Shown: positions 37,066 through 49,205 of the stretch, piece after piece
Layout: every line of letters starts with the position of its first letter
Numbering within the stretch: position 1 is the stretch's first letter
Made by a program: the position numbers and the translations under genes
The notes under the pieces: model-generated
What the model was told of the DNA's origin: nothing
What the model saw: only the letters and a program-made list of their open reading frames with translations
Databases searched by the model: none
Source of the DNA: Apostichopus japonicus
Taxonomy: Eukaryota > Echinodermata > Holothuroidea > Aspidochirotida > Stichopodidae
DNA length: 64,000 nt
Assembly (NCBI RefSeq): GCF_037975245.1
Contig: NC_092569.1
Location: 27,907,668-27,971,667 of the forward strand
Direction of reading: 5' to 3'

Positions 37066-39680
37066 CGATCCAAAATGAAAAAGAGTAATTTGCACGAAAT
37101 AAAGGAGAGACTTGCTGACCTTCTGAGACAGTTAAAGAAGTACTGAAGGCGAAATCGTTACCCAAGGAAAGACCTTCATACGTACGGATGTCCATTAAAA
37201 CCATGTAATTTAACAGCTGGTCACAGTCTATGTTATGCAATCTAGTGTGTCCCATATCGACATCTGTTATATTATGTAAGTGGCATTATTATTACAGGAT
37301 AAACATGTGCATTATATTTGACTTAGAAGCTCTTTCATCTCGAATTCTTAGTTAGAATGGAAAAACTCGCAATGCAAGCACAAGGAAAGGATAAGAATGG
37401 TTGTGTACATCTCACACAATATGTGACAACTTATCTGTATTTTGAACCATTTCTGAATTATATGACTTTAATCTCATTGTCTTGAGTTTGCCAAATATGT
37501 TTACGAGTTAAATAAATAATAGGTCAAATATGGAAGGTTAATGATAAGCACTAAAAACTGTGTTTGTTCGTCGTTTAAACATTCCTATTGACATGGGACA
37601 TCGTGTATGCAAAGGACGCTCACAGCGTATTAAAATGTTTTAACATCAAATCGCTTGGACTCGTGACATATCAATATCAAAGAGCACCTTTTGAATATTA
37701 GACGAATCACAGGAATAGTAAGTTAGACTGGCCTACCAGTGAATCGAGTAATTATGTTTTACGATGTGGTTTTGTTTGTATATAATAGGAAGTTCAAAAT
37801 TAACAATAGTTTGGTTAAAACAAACACAATAATATTGTTTTTCCAACCGATGATCATGGCTCGCACAGTAGAGTACTGTTCATGTCCTGTAACATTTGTT
37901 TTGAGCACAAAGTAGTAATAACTGATTGATACACGGTTGTGGGACATACGAGTAGTTCCTGTGCCAACCACTGGATGCGAGTTCTTTAATACGCGATTCT
38001 AAAATGAAGTCATATATAGTCGTTTTAAGCTAGAATTAGGCCTATGGGAGTACCGGAACATGCACCTTTCTTTGTTCTCGGCATGACGAATTGACGTAAT
38101 TTTAAGAGATTTGTGAACTGGAATCAAACGGTACCGTACCTACTTAACTTCAAACACATAGCTAGTACAGTAACTACGGGTGCCACCTGTGACACATGTT
38201 ACCGTTTTTCTTTGTGTTCGTAACACGGTAACATGTGTTATAGGTGACACCAGTAGTTACTTTACTAGTTATATGTATCGGTTGGTTTTCCACATATTAG
38301 TTTATTATTTGTTGCAATATCACGCATGCAGTAAACTGTTCAAATGATACAATTCACTTTAAATGATCATGATGAGGGACTACCCATTCAATACGTAATT
38401 TAAATATAAACATCGTGACATCTATTATGATTTCAAAGTACCTTAACTGCTTTAACTTTACAAAATCATTTACAAGGTAATGACTTATATTTACCTTGCT
38501 GGTACGTACAAGCTACTATATGCTTATCAACGCGGCTGGGAACTTACGATACTTAACGGAATCTGATTGACGTATAAACCGTATGATATCACGTGCTTGA
38601 GCCACGTAGCACTGTTCCACGTTTTCGATATGATAACATCACAAGGAATTACAAGTTGTATTATGACGAATCGTGGCTGGATTGCAATGAGGAGTTCATA
38701 CTTCTTGTGTTAAAGCATTTACATACCCCCTTCATATAACCTAGTAGAGGTATATCACCTAGATGTGATTACAGGATTGCCTTCGGAATGTGGTGACAGA
38801 GGATCAGAGTGAAGTATCATATAAGCCTACTAAAAGAGATTACATTCAAGTTTACTGTGTAAGACAAAAGTTTTGACACTGGACTAAAATGTTTACTGGT
38901 AGTAAGAATTAACCGAATGGTTGTACTCGCATATATGACGTGAGTTACACTGAATGGTATCGATGGGTGTATAGTACATGATGATTTGGTCAAAATGATA
39001 CAAAGATATGTCTTTAGTATCTCTAATTATAATATTACATCAAGGAAGAAGGCGGTCTCAACGACAAACACTGTTACATATCGGAGAGCCATCACATCAT
39101 ACTTATAAATGATAAGCGTTTATTCAAACAAATTTCTAGCAATATTTAAGAAAATTTGTCAATAATACCTCATTGTCGGAATATTATTTAATTTCTCTCG
39201 TGTAGATCACCATTTTCTCCCATTCCGTCTAAGTGTTTTTTTTTTACGGTCATAACCATTATTGTTGCTGACATCTTTCTCGATCAATATAAAGAAATAC
39301 CATTCCAAAGATCACCTTGAATTACTGGTAGCAATTTGGAAATAAAATATTCGGCGCCCCATACTGCTTGCGAATTCCTGTCACCGGACATATCGATTTT
39401 CACCGATACTAGGATATAAAAATGAGTATTCATGCATATTTGTCTATTACAAATCAAGTATAAGTGAATAAAGATCTTTTGATTTCAAGTGTCGTATACG
39501 CCACCTTTGTATATATACTAATGAAGTTGTACACTGATGAGTGGGATTGAGATACGTTAGGAATATGGAATATTGGAAATGTTTCTGTTAAAGTTCTAAA
39601 ACAAAATATAATTGGAAGAGCCCCCTCTATCCGGTTTTGGAGGGTATATGGATCAGGGGAACACCTTTACATCATATACT
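37066..39680 (-). promoter_or_regulatory. Upstream region of the fibrinogen-related gene
   Basis: Counterpart of 3,961-6,720. The minus-strand AATATAAC element near 37,270 is a weak TATA candidate about 200 bp before the ATG. A hairpin with 37-bp arms lies at 38,169-38,261. The 120-codon open frame of the left copy (5,477-5,839) is broken by deletions here, so it is not a conserved gene. Confidence 0.4.
38169..38261. repeat. Foldback with 37-bp arms and 19-nt loop
   Basis: Arms 38,169-38,205 and 38,225-38,261 pair at 33 of 37 positions (AGTAACTAC at the base, ACACATGTTACCGT at the loop side). Homologous to 5,077-5,198. Confidence 0.85.
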
Positions 39681-39687
39681 GAACGGT

Positions 39688-39912
39688 TGAGCGGTCTGAG
39701 CGGTCTGAACGGACTGAACGGACTGAACGGACTGAACGGACTGAACGGACTGAACGGACTGAACGGACTGAACGGACTGAACGGACTGAACGGACTGAAC
39801 GGACTGAACGGACTGAACGGACTGAACGGACTGAACGGACTGAACGGACTGAACGGACTGAACGGACTGAACGGACTGAACGGACTGAACGGACTGAACG
39901 GACTGAACCTGT
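39688..39912. repeat. 9-bp minisatellite (CTGAACGGA)n, about 25 units
   Basis: A near-perfect array with only the first units diverged (GCGGTCTGA). Unit length divisible by three keeps all frames open (LNG repeats on plus, SPF on minus). It starts just beyond the end of the segmental duplication. Confidence 0.97.
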
Positions 39913-40145
39913 AAGACTGTAAGACGTGTCTCATCTGTTCAACATTTTTTCAACGTTATTTAATCGTTACGAAAGTTTGATACTGGGTAAATTAACTCAA
40001 AACCTTTACGTGGCCTTATATGACGGCTTGGAATTGCCAATTTTTATGGACAAACGCTTAACTGTCTTATTTTTTACCCTTAAACAAATCTGTGTGAGTA
40101 GTCGCTACGGCGACTAACGCCGCTGAGGTATGCGATAGTGCTAGA

Positions 40146-41045
40146 ATGGATTCCGCGAAATCGGCCCCAGTCAATCTGAAGGTGAACAGTGTTAGAGTGT
40201 TTGATAAAGGCTATAGCTACACGGACTTAGTAAAATCGATTCACGCTGATGTCGGGAACCAAAGAATGATAGGTTGCGTCAAAACGTCTGGACAATGAAT
40301 TGTTACTTTGAAGAATGGAGCCGATGCTGAACTGATCCAAGAAACCGGATTAGAAATTAAAGGAGAATATAGTAATGTTTTCGGTGTAGAGAAAACGATA
40401 TTAACAGTAAGCCTATACGGTATTCCAAGCTATATCGAGGATGCCGAACTCTCGTCGAAACGTGAAGGATATGGCTGCTTGGTGAAAACAGACTGGACAA
40501 GGAATCACTACGAGGAGTTCCCAGAGATTGAAAACGGCATTCGATACGCGAGAGTGCAGATGCCAACCAACGCTAAAAGCCTACCGTACGCAGTGACTAT
40601 TGACAACATACACATGAGAGTCAAGCATAATGACCAAATCAAGGTATGTAATAACTGCCTGAGTGAGAAACACACGATGAAGGAATGCCCGAAATACATT
40701 TGCCGACTTTGCGGAAAACAAGGACACGCAGAAAGGCGTTGCCCGAAAGTGAAGTGCTTTCGATGTCAACAATTCGGACACAAAAGCTTTGATTGAACGG
40801 AAGAAGTTGACCCAAATGAAAATGATCTGGATGCACAAGATACAATGGAAACTAACAGTGAGACACCAGACAATGCTGAGAAACCAATAGAGGACAACGT
40901 TGCTGAAGGCCCTTCATCTCTGCCTACCAACACCCAACCACAGCAGAAACCACCGAAATCTCCCAAGAAAGCGAAGGCTACGACCACAGCGACCAAGAAA
41001 AATCCCACTGACGAAGCGCAGAAAACCCGACTACAAAGAACTTGA
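40146..41045 (+). pseudogene. CCHC zinc-knuckle gag-like ORF1 of a retrotransposon, broken
   Basis: One frame runs from ATG at 40,146 (MDSAKSAPVNLKVNS) to a stop at 41,043-41,045 with two in-frame TGA codons, at 40,296-40,298 and 40,794-40,796. Three zinc knuckles follow one another: CNNCLSEKHTMKEC, CRLCGKQGHAERRC and CFRCQQFGHKSFD, the last losing its final Cys to the second TGA. An acidic and Lys/Pro-rich tail follows. This arrangement is typical of the RNA-binding ORF1 or gag of non-LTR and related retroelements. No reverse transcriptase follows. A shifted frame gives a better tail end (DYKELEQRELAELF), hinting at a further frameshift. Confidence 0.8.
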
Positions 41046-41219
41046 ACAACGTGAATTGGCAGAATTATTTTGTCCTTTAAACATGAAACCAGAGGGAGCC
41101 ACGCTCGGCTAACACTAACCTCCCTTTTGAAAGCCCATGAATGTTATAGTGCCGTTACTTTCATTAATAGACTAAAACAGCTGCAGGAACACTGCCTGTT
41201 GCAACTCGGCAATATGCTG

Positions 41220-41280
41220 ATTTATGCCCTTTATATCGTTGGACGCTAGATAAATCTGCGATAATCTACACAGACACTAT
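41220..41280 (+). pseudogene. Fragment of Penelope-like N-terminal coding region
   Basis: The bases encoding CPLYRWTLDKSAIIYTDT match the stretch at 15,968-16,021 (TLYRWKLDQSEIIYTAT). About 55 bp is visible, ending abruptly at another repeat. Confidence 0.6.
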
Positions 41281-41286
41281 ACTTTA

Positions 41287-42620
41287 TGTGAGGTTAAATG
41301 GAAATTTCATCCCGAATGACGGTTTGAGATGGTGGTGGGGTGATGGTGTGTCGTCTGTTTCTTGTATACCTTCTGTTTGATATCTTGAATTGACTGGGCA
41401 TTATATGACTCGATGAACGATTTTACATGTATAATAGAAAAACTGCTGTTGTGTCTCAGACGGTAATGACTTGCAATTTTGTGGAAACTACAAAGTCATT
41501 GTTTTCTCAATTGTCACATTCTCGTGAAACACTTGAACAGGACTGCATGCATTGACGGGTCGAGGGTATGAAAACGGAGGTGTGCGTCCTTGTGATCGCT
41601 GAAGCGGATTACTATATGTATATAGGAGCTATGGGTCCTCCCTCAGAAGAAAATAGAACTAATAAGATGTTAATGAGATGTTAACAAGATGTTAATTGAC
41701 GGAATTCCGAGGCAGATAGACATATGTTATTAGGTCTTTATAATCAATGAAGTGCTTATAGTTACTTTTAATTTGATTTTGGGGTTGGTAAATTAGCTGT
41801 ACACCCCCACTCAACCCCACGGACCCAGTGCCTGGCTGGATATGCAGCGTTGTACAGTGACAAATGGTGACCAAGTCCGAGAAGAGTTTTATGATATGCA
41901 CCGTAGAAGTCCCGTGGACCAGATTTGTAGAAAACAAATAAATACAAGTGATATGTGGTTATAGCTCGACGGCCATGTTTGTTTATGGATATACTTTAAC
42001 ACACTGCTTCACAGAACAATATAGCCTACACGAAGCCAGTTGTAACACTGAATGAAGAATTATGTTAAAAATATAATTATGCCCTCGTTATAAATTCACA
42101 TCAAACAAAGACAAATTTGCATGACCCATTTGTTTGGACAATGGGTTTTTGAATAACAACACATATTGCACATCCGAAGTTATGACGAATTATGGTAACA
42201 GTCAGACATGTTCACAAGTATTTCACAAGAAAATTTGGTAAGCTATGACTTTGCAGTTTTAACAAAATTGCAAGTTTTCACTCCGTGACATAATTGCAGC
42301 TTTCAAACTAGTACACAGGTTAAAGGGAGGCGCACTGTATGCTGAAGGTCAAAACTTGACCGTACGATGGACATATACCTTTTCATGATTTTCGTCATAT
42401 TTGTTCAAACTTCAATATCACACTATAGGTAAAACATAATTTCTTTGGGTAATGGATTGAGAATCACAATACACACTTCAAATCCGAACTTGCAGGTTGG
42501 TAAAGCAAAGCGTGCAGTTCAAGTGTTTCACAAGATTGTGAGAATTGAGAAAATTGCAAGTCATTACTCTAAGAGACAACTGCAGTTTTTCTATCATACA
42601 TGTAAATAAACGTTCATATA
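41287..42620. repeat. Repeat-rich spacer with inverted copies
   Basis: 41,400-41,550 and 42,480-42,615 are inverted copies (shared words GAAACACTTGAAC and TGACTTGCAATTTT), with a third partial copy at 42,180-42,310. 41,287-41,330 matches 43,637-43,683 in reverse. No gene was seen. Confidence 0.65.
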
Positions 42621-42891
42621 TTAAAGGCGTTTACTGAGCGAACATCACACGCTAACGGTCACACTTTATTTACACAATTATATGGTGTTTACATAAGACA
42701 GATTTACCATGGACTACACGGGACACTATATAAATATATTATATATATCATATCACAATGGTATTATTCCATTCATCGGTTCGTGATGGACATAGTTTAC
42801 ATAAGCGTTGCATTGTACACCTTTCGTCATGTCTTTATCGATATGTTGACATTACACAAACAAAGACAAAGTACAAAGTACATATAAAGCC

Positions 42892-42899
42892 CTATAAAT
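42892..42899 (+). promoter_or_regulatory. TATA-like element of SDR gene 1
   Basis: ATATAAAG lies 110 bp before the ATG. The same octamer and its CATATAAAGCCCTAT context are kept before SDR gene 2 (51,125). A short upstream ATG frame (from 42,974) precedes the main start in both copies. Confidence 0.5.
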
Positions 42900-43008
42900 T
42901 TCACAGACGACACACAACCGCCTCATTCCGTTGGTTCTTCATCGAAATACCTTAGTCTTTCCACGTTTATTGGATGATTATTCAGTTCAGTTACTAGCTG
43001 TAAACAGT

Positions 43009-46000
43009 ATGGCCGAATCTAATGTAACAGTAGTGGTAATCACTGGGTGTTCATCTGGCATTGGTTTGGATACAGCTGTACTTCTTGCAAAAGAAAAGAA
43101 TTTTAAGGTAAGAACGTATATACCATGTGTTAGCTGAATCATGCGACTAATATCTCATGGTTTCGTTTTTCGTTTGTGTCTACGGCTTCGCCGGCGCAGG
43201 GGCGCAACCACGTAATATATATTTGTGTGACGCATGAGAAGGGCGAATAAGATCAGGGGGACCCCCACCCCATCCGACCAACTGGCAGACTGAATGTTAA
43301 AAATATAGCATTATTTAGCATTAAAGCACCGTCCATTTTTTATCAACATTTATACAGAAGAGACGGACCACCTGAATGATATAACATGTAAGCTAACGGT
43401 CTTAGCCAACCAATGGTCTCAACGACGTTGATTTATTAATTACACTGTGAAGATTATCCAATTATTTGGGGCAATAAAGGGATGTTTCTCACTTACAAAT
43501 ACGTAATAAATTACAACAAGACTCTAAGTATAACGTTCATTTTTCAATAGGCGTTGCGTATGTATTCCGAGCTATACTGCAAGGTATATGAGCAGTGGCG
43601 TATGCTAGGAAGGTAACTTACCCCCTCCCCCCCCCCTTCTCAAATTGTCATTCGGGATGAAATTTCCATTTAACCTCACGTAAGTAAGTTATGACTATTT
43701 AATAGCTTCGAGGAACGCTAGACATGATAGTCGGCTTCAATTAAGCCAGGATCATGTACCCCTCCGTCATCAAATTATTGTCTTGGCCCTGCTATATATT
43801 CCTCAATTAGTATGGGGAAATTAAAAATGTTCAACACACCCACCTCGCCCCCTCCCCGTCGCTCTCACACATTTGATATTATGTGCACGTCACTGTATAA
43901 TAAGAGGTATGGAACTAGATATCTAGCATTTGATTGCCAGGCACTGTTAATTCAAATGATTATTAACTCAAAGAATCCAGCTGAATGAGCCATCAATGTC
44001 TTGGATTACACCCTAGTTATGAAAAAATAAAAATAGTTTCTTGCCCAGGCGCTTGTTTCTACGCCTACAGAGAAGTATGGAAGTGTTGGGATAGGAGGGG
44101 GAGGGGATATCACAAGAACCTTTGTAGGGACTAGAAGGCTGGGTTGGGCTAGAAGGAGTATCTCGCGTAAATATCTTTGAAAATATGTAACTTACACACT
44201 TCTTACATTAGTTCTTTTATATATTTCAATATCTTGTTTGAAATGTACAGGTGTTAGCAACCATGAGAAACCTACAAAAGAAAGGAGATTTAGAAAAGGC
44301 GGCTGCTGGAACTTTAAACAAGACTTTATTCATCCAAGAGTTAGACGTCTCAAAAGAAGAGTCGATTGAGAAATTTGTAAAAGCCACCTATGACAGCGAG
44401 GGACGAATTGATGTGCTAAGTAAGTTTTATTTAAAATTAAAGATATTATCGATCGTTCATTCATACTTAGTAAAGATTCCTAAATCCTATTGGTCCATCC
44501 AGGTCAGCTGACCGTGGTTAATCCTGTGAGTAACGCACGGTAAAATTACGGGGCATCACTTTAATAAATCTTTGGTTATATGTAACCAAAAATGTTTTGT
44601 TTTATGATTTTTCCCCCACACAAATGGTAGTGTATGAATGAACTGGGTTAATCAACGGTCTAGTGTGCGTTACTCACATGATTAATGCACTCCGGGTGTT
44701 AATGCTATCGCTGGATGCACTCGGGCTCCGCCCTCGTGCATCGCTTGCATTATCCCCCGATCGTGCATTAATGCTGTGAGTAACGCACGCTAGACCGTTG
44801 ATTAACCCCTTATTCATTGTTTTTTTCCTTTATTGACCCCTGGTGTCCCTTATGGCTATTGCTATGGCATGTATATTTAAGAGCACAGTTAAACACTCTT
44901 ATATATATCTCAATGCAATGCTTTTGGGAATATGAAGTGAACGAGACAGTCTTAGCTGTACTGACCGTATAGCATTATGCCTTTGCTACAGTGTTTGGAG
45001 AATGTGTATGCGGGTGTATGCGTGTGTGCGTACGCTCTTTGGTCCTTCATTTTACAATATTTTGATATTCTATCAATAGGGTTTGTTGCTCAAGAAGATA
45101 GCAATAGATTAATTGTTACAACCTTTGAGACTTTGAAAGTTGATACGGTCCTGTAGGCCCATTCAGAGCAAATAATTATTGGCGGTACAAATTCAGTCGC
45201 ACCGGTGACTCTCACTATTATATATTAATTTATTGTTAGGGTGTTTTTTTTTTTCTATTTAAGGTCATCGGGTGTCGATAACGAAAGCTTTCCATATTTA
45301 ATTTGGCTCGGAAAGGTTATTTTAGCGTGGACGCCTTATCTAGCTTTGACAAATAAAAGTTACGTAAATCAAAATGAACCTAGTAAACAATCTCGTTCAT
45401 ATTGTTTGCTCTTGTCGGTCTACCTCTAAACTGCTACAAACTTAACAATGTAAACTTTCCACAGACTGGTGGCTCCTTAGTAACTGGGTATTGTAACCAA
45501 GTGATTATTTGACCTCAAAGCTGAACTATTACACTGCTTTCACGTTATTCTGATAAGGACCAGCTAGTGTATAAAGTGTTCCGTTATGTCTCGAATCTAA
45601 AAAGGAATACATCATGAATACTACGGATGCAGCATGGAGCACACTCAGACAATAGGAGCGAAATATCAATACGTTAAGGATAGAACCAGGATTTATTCAG
45701 ACAGATTTACAAGCTTGTTTGAGGCTTAATGCCAAAGATATCGAAACACGACAAGCCAAGTCTCTGTAACTCACTCCTACAAAACTCACTCCTTTTAGCT
45801 GACCTTATTGGGATTAACATACGCTCATATTGATATTAATGATTAACTTTACTCATTATCATTTACGGAATAGTTCCAAGTAAGTTATGCGGAGAGGCAA
45901 CTCATCGTCGCGGAAGGTCACATGTCACAATGTTTAACTCAGAAACGCGAGGTAATTTGTTGGTAAAGAGTTGCCGACGCGTGTAAAGCGTATACTTAAC

Positions 46001-48879
46001 AAGCCCCTCCTGGAAGCGACAGCCCGAAATGAATGTTGTACCTACATTTGACAATAGTTACAAGCAGCTCTCTATCGGCTCTAAACAATTAGCAGAGAGT
46101 TAAAACATTAATTCCGTTAATGGATCAAACTTATGACTGTGGTGATCGTATTTTGATTTGCCTAAACCGTTCAAGAGAATGATATATACTCAAATCTGAA
46201 TATGACACTTTCCAGAAGGGAAACCTAGGGTGAGGTGGTGGGGGGGGGGGATGCTGCGGTAACACAAAATGTATAACTTGTAATGCTTATAAAGAATACA
46301 GCTACACTGTATGTACATTTATGTTATCGATTTGGTATTTTGAAATTATCAACCTCCATCCATCCCTTCACCTCCTATTATTCCAGGCGCTGATCCAATG
46401 AATTCTCAGTAGGTATTAGTACAACCATGTGTTTTGACCTACTTATAGGCTAAATGTATAGCCTAACTATGCCTCACAATGCATCTTTTCAAGTGTATAT
46501 TTATATTTCTACTGAGGAGAACCCCTGTAATTGCCTCCCCACCCCTCCCACTCCTTCCTTTGTAAGATTCTGGATCAACCCCAACCAGGTCATGCACAGT
46601 AATATTATCTTAGCCTGTTAATACCTATATTTTTGGATTGTCACAATTATGAATAACTATCAAGAATCAGTTATGTTTTGTCACACGAGGTCACTGTTTT
46701 ATCTTCCTATATTCAGTCAATAACGCCGCCAGCGGACAGCACGGCCATTTTGAATCCGTTACCTTAGAACAGATGCAATCTCTGTTCCAAACCAACGTGT
46801 TTGGTACACTCCGCATAACGCAAGAAGTTGTTAAGAAGATGAAAGAGCAGAAATCTGGTCATATCATTTTCATATCATCCATCGGTGGTATAACGCGTAA
46901 GTTTTCATAATGTTATTTATGGTGAATTCTGATCTACACTCAAAAACTCAATTGCGCAATAGTTTGTTGACCTGGCATATCAACTGTCACAATTGAAAGA
47001 ATCCTTCAACAGCTGTATATCTTTGTACAGAGGATGTTTGTTAAGGCAATAATAGTCAGAAATTGTTCTAAATCTAGGAAATATAAAGGCCTACCAGCAG
47101 ATAATTTGATTTTTGCTGTATCCTAAAAAATGGCAAATCGCTCACCCAGCCCACGTACCTGTTTGTTATCGATTTTAAATTGATATCTTTACTTTTCCAA
47201 ACAAAAAGGTGAGTCTTTCACTTGCCTCTTCGCATGGTTGCTCTTTTCCAAAAGAAAAGAGCAACCAATATAATAAATTCTTGGAGAGTTTTCGGAAGAA
47301 ACAGAAGCAAAACTCTGCTGGCCTTAATATAGATCCACTATTTTTCAACACCATGCTATGTGAGGCTATGAAAGAGTATTCTTGGATCACATTCAACACC
47401 ATGCTATGTGAGGCTATAAAAGAGTATTCTTGGATCACATTCAACACCATGCTATGTGAGGCTATGAAAGAGTACTCTTGGATCACATTCAACACCATGC
47501 TATGTGAGGCTATAAAAGAGTACTCTTAGATCACATTCAACACCATGCTATGTGGGGCTATAAAAGAGTACTCTTGGATCACATTCAACACCATGCTATG
47601 TCAGGCTATAAAAGAGTACTCTTGGATCACATTCAACACCATGCTATATGAGGCTATAAAAGAGTACTCTTGGATCACATTCAACACCATGCTATGTGAG
47701 GCTATGAAAGAGTACTATTGGATCACATTCAACACCATGCTATGTGAGGCTATGAAAGAGTATTCTTGGATCACATTCAACACCATGCTATGTGAGGCTA
47801 TGAAAGAGTATTCTTGGATCACATTCAACACCATGCTATGTGAGGCTATGAAAGAGTGCTAGGTTATGAGCTTAGGGTGTCATCTGAGAGACTGCTCTAA
47901 TGGTCTGTAACTTAAACGAAGTAGTCCAACCTTTACACTTCATGGACTCCTTACGTTTGAAGGGTCATTTCTCAAAACTGGTAGCAATGTTTTATAACCG
48001 TTTGCAGTACACTATGTTATAGTTTGAGCCTATTGTCACCTTTGAAATTCCCTTTATTAGACGTTGCAAGAGACAGTTTGTTTTTATTTCTTTTTACAGC
48101 GTTCCCGTTTAGTGACTTCTACGTCGGAACGAAGTTTGCCATAGAAGGCATTGCAGGGTCCATGGCTCCTTTACTTCGTCATTATAATATATTGTAAGTT
48201 GGCTGTTTTGTGTATATGAGTATGGGTTAAGTTATCAAATTAAGAGTTACGTAAGATAATACTCTATCAATGTGACATAATTATATGCTATTGTACTAAC
48301 AAAGAACGATATCAAGGAGACTTTTTTTCCTTTTTTTCCTTTTTTTTAAAGAATGAATTCTCCCCAAGTCTTATATCGAGGATCGAAAAGATATAATGTC
48401 GGTCATAGCTGATATAACATTTTCGAATATAGCATAAGAAAGAAAGCTATATTTCAAGATCCGATCCGATCCGACATGACCCGATTCCAATCGATGCTAT
48501 GCTATTCTACTATATATTTTTTTTCATTCTCAGCGTAACAAGTGTTGAACCTGGTCCAGTGCAAACATCTTTCACTACAAATATAAGCAAGAATAACCAA
48601 GGTGGGATAACTGGGCGTGATGAAGTCGACGTAGATGCTGGTGTTGATGACGTCGCAAGAAATCAAAGAAAGAAATTCCTTGCAACCTTCGGACCGGTTA
48701 TGCAACAAACTATGCAGACTGGAGAAGATGTGGGCCAGGTGATAAAGAACTGCATCTGTAGCGAGAAACCGTCTCTGAGGGTTCAGACCAGTGACGCAAT
48801 GAAGCAGAGAGCTAAGTTGGTACTGGTGGACCCAAGCGGTGACAAAATGACCGACGAGTTGGAAAAGTTATTACAATAG
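43009..48879 (+). CDS. Short-chain dehydrogenase, RDH8/17-beta-HSD1-like, gene 1 (intact, five exons)
   Basis: Exons 43,009-43,107, 44,251-44,419, 46,717-46,896, 48,100-48,193 and 48,534-48,879 join in phase to 295 residues. The start has A at -3 and G at +4. Cofactor motif TGCSSGIG (residues 12-19) and ATMRN, whose Arg suggests NADP(H). INNAA (90-94), structural Asn116, Ser144 and Y157-V-G-T-K161 form the active site, with Ser-Tyr spacing as in 17-beta-HSD1. VEPGPVQT follows the catalytic helix. The family reduces retinal or oxidises/reduces steroids in the cytosol or at membranes, but the substrate here is unknown. The C-terminal tail (CICSEKPSLRVQTSD, DELEKLLQ) resembles RDH8. Introns carry a shared old hAT-like element, a foldback, a 0.8-kb repeat and a 48-bp minisatellite. 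Confidence 0.92.
43599..43894. mobile_element. Old hAT-like nonautonomous element in intron 1 of SDR gene 1
   Basis: It starts CAGTGGCGTATGCTAGGAAGG and ends GTGCACGTCACTG. The ends are partly inverted, and TATATGAG/TATAATAA may be a decayed 8-bp target duplication. A related start (CAGTGGCGTGCG) is at about 51,867 in gene 2, so it predates the gene duplication. Confidence 0.5.
44645..44809. repeat. GC-rich foldback element in intron 2 of SDR gene 1
   Basis: Long inverted ends (GGGTTAATCAACGGTCTAG and its complement, then GCGTTACTCACA) enclose a second hairpin at 44,714-44,742 (GATGCAC to GTGCATC). A half-copy of the arm lies at 44,505-44,545. Gene 2 lacks it. Confidence 0.8.
45276..46061 (-). 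repeat. 0.8-kb repeat in intron 2 of SDR gene 1
   Basis: Reverse complement of 15,005-15,809 over its full length. A remnant is at the equivalent place in gene 2. Confidence 0.85.
47347..47862. repeat. 48-bp minisatellite in intron 3 of SDR gene 1
   Basis: About 10.7 units, each starting near CAACACCATGCTATGTGAGG and ending TTGGATCACATT, with few substitutions. Both strands stay largely open because 48 is divisible by three. Gene 2 has none. Confidence 0.95.
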
Positions 48880-48926
48880 GTCTCTATCATCTATGTAAAA
48901 GTAGTTAACCAAAGGTATCATATATT

Positions 48927-48932
48927 AATAAA
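48927..48932 (+). terminator. Poly(A) signal of SDR gene 1
   Basis: AATAAA lies 48 nt after the stop. In gene 2 the aligned bases read AATAGA. Confidence 0.7.
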
Positions 48933-49205
48933 CATACACTTCCTAATTTTCAACAGGGAGGATTCATTATTTTTATGGGGATATTCCGGAAAAGGAAAAG
49001 CATTCCACACTGTTATAGTTGAAAACCCCATCTGAATATCTTCTTCCTAACTCGAGATATGTTTTGATTGATTTAAAACAAGGATATTGGCTGGCAAACC
49101 CCCGATACTTCTATGGAGTAGATAACAGTAGGTGGTATGTGATTCCATAACGACATGTCTATTTTCCTATTGTATTGTAACGTGAATGGTCTTTATACTC
49201 CTCCG

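Larger units (their letters stand above)
33300..39680. repeat. Second copy of the 6.5-kb segmental duplication
   Basis: It aligns in direct orientation to 1-6,720: intron 1 units, exon 1 (36,994-37,065 with 3,889-3,960) and upstream DNA ending at GGAAGAGCCCxCTCTAT (6,652 and 39,613). Unit number differs: two tandem intron units on the left, three partial ones here. Confidence 0.88.

Noticed and set aside
42931-43008. 26-codon N-terminal extension of SDR gene 1
   Set aside because: It begins at TTG rather than ATG. The ATG at 43,009 has a strong context and gives the length and start usual for the family.
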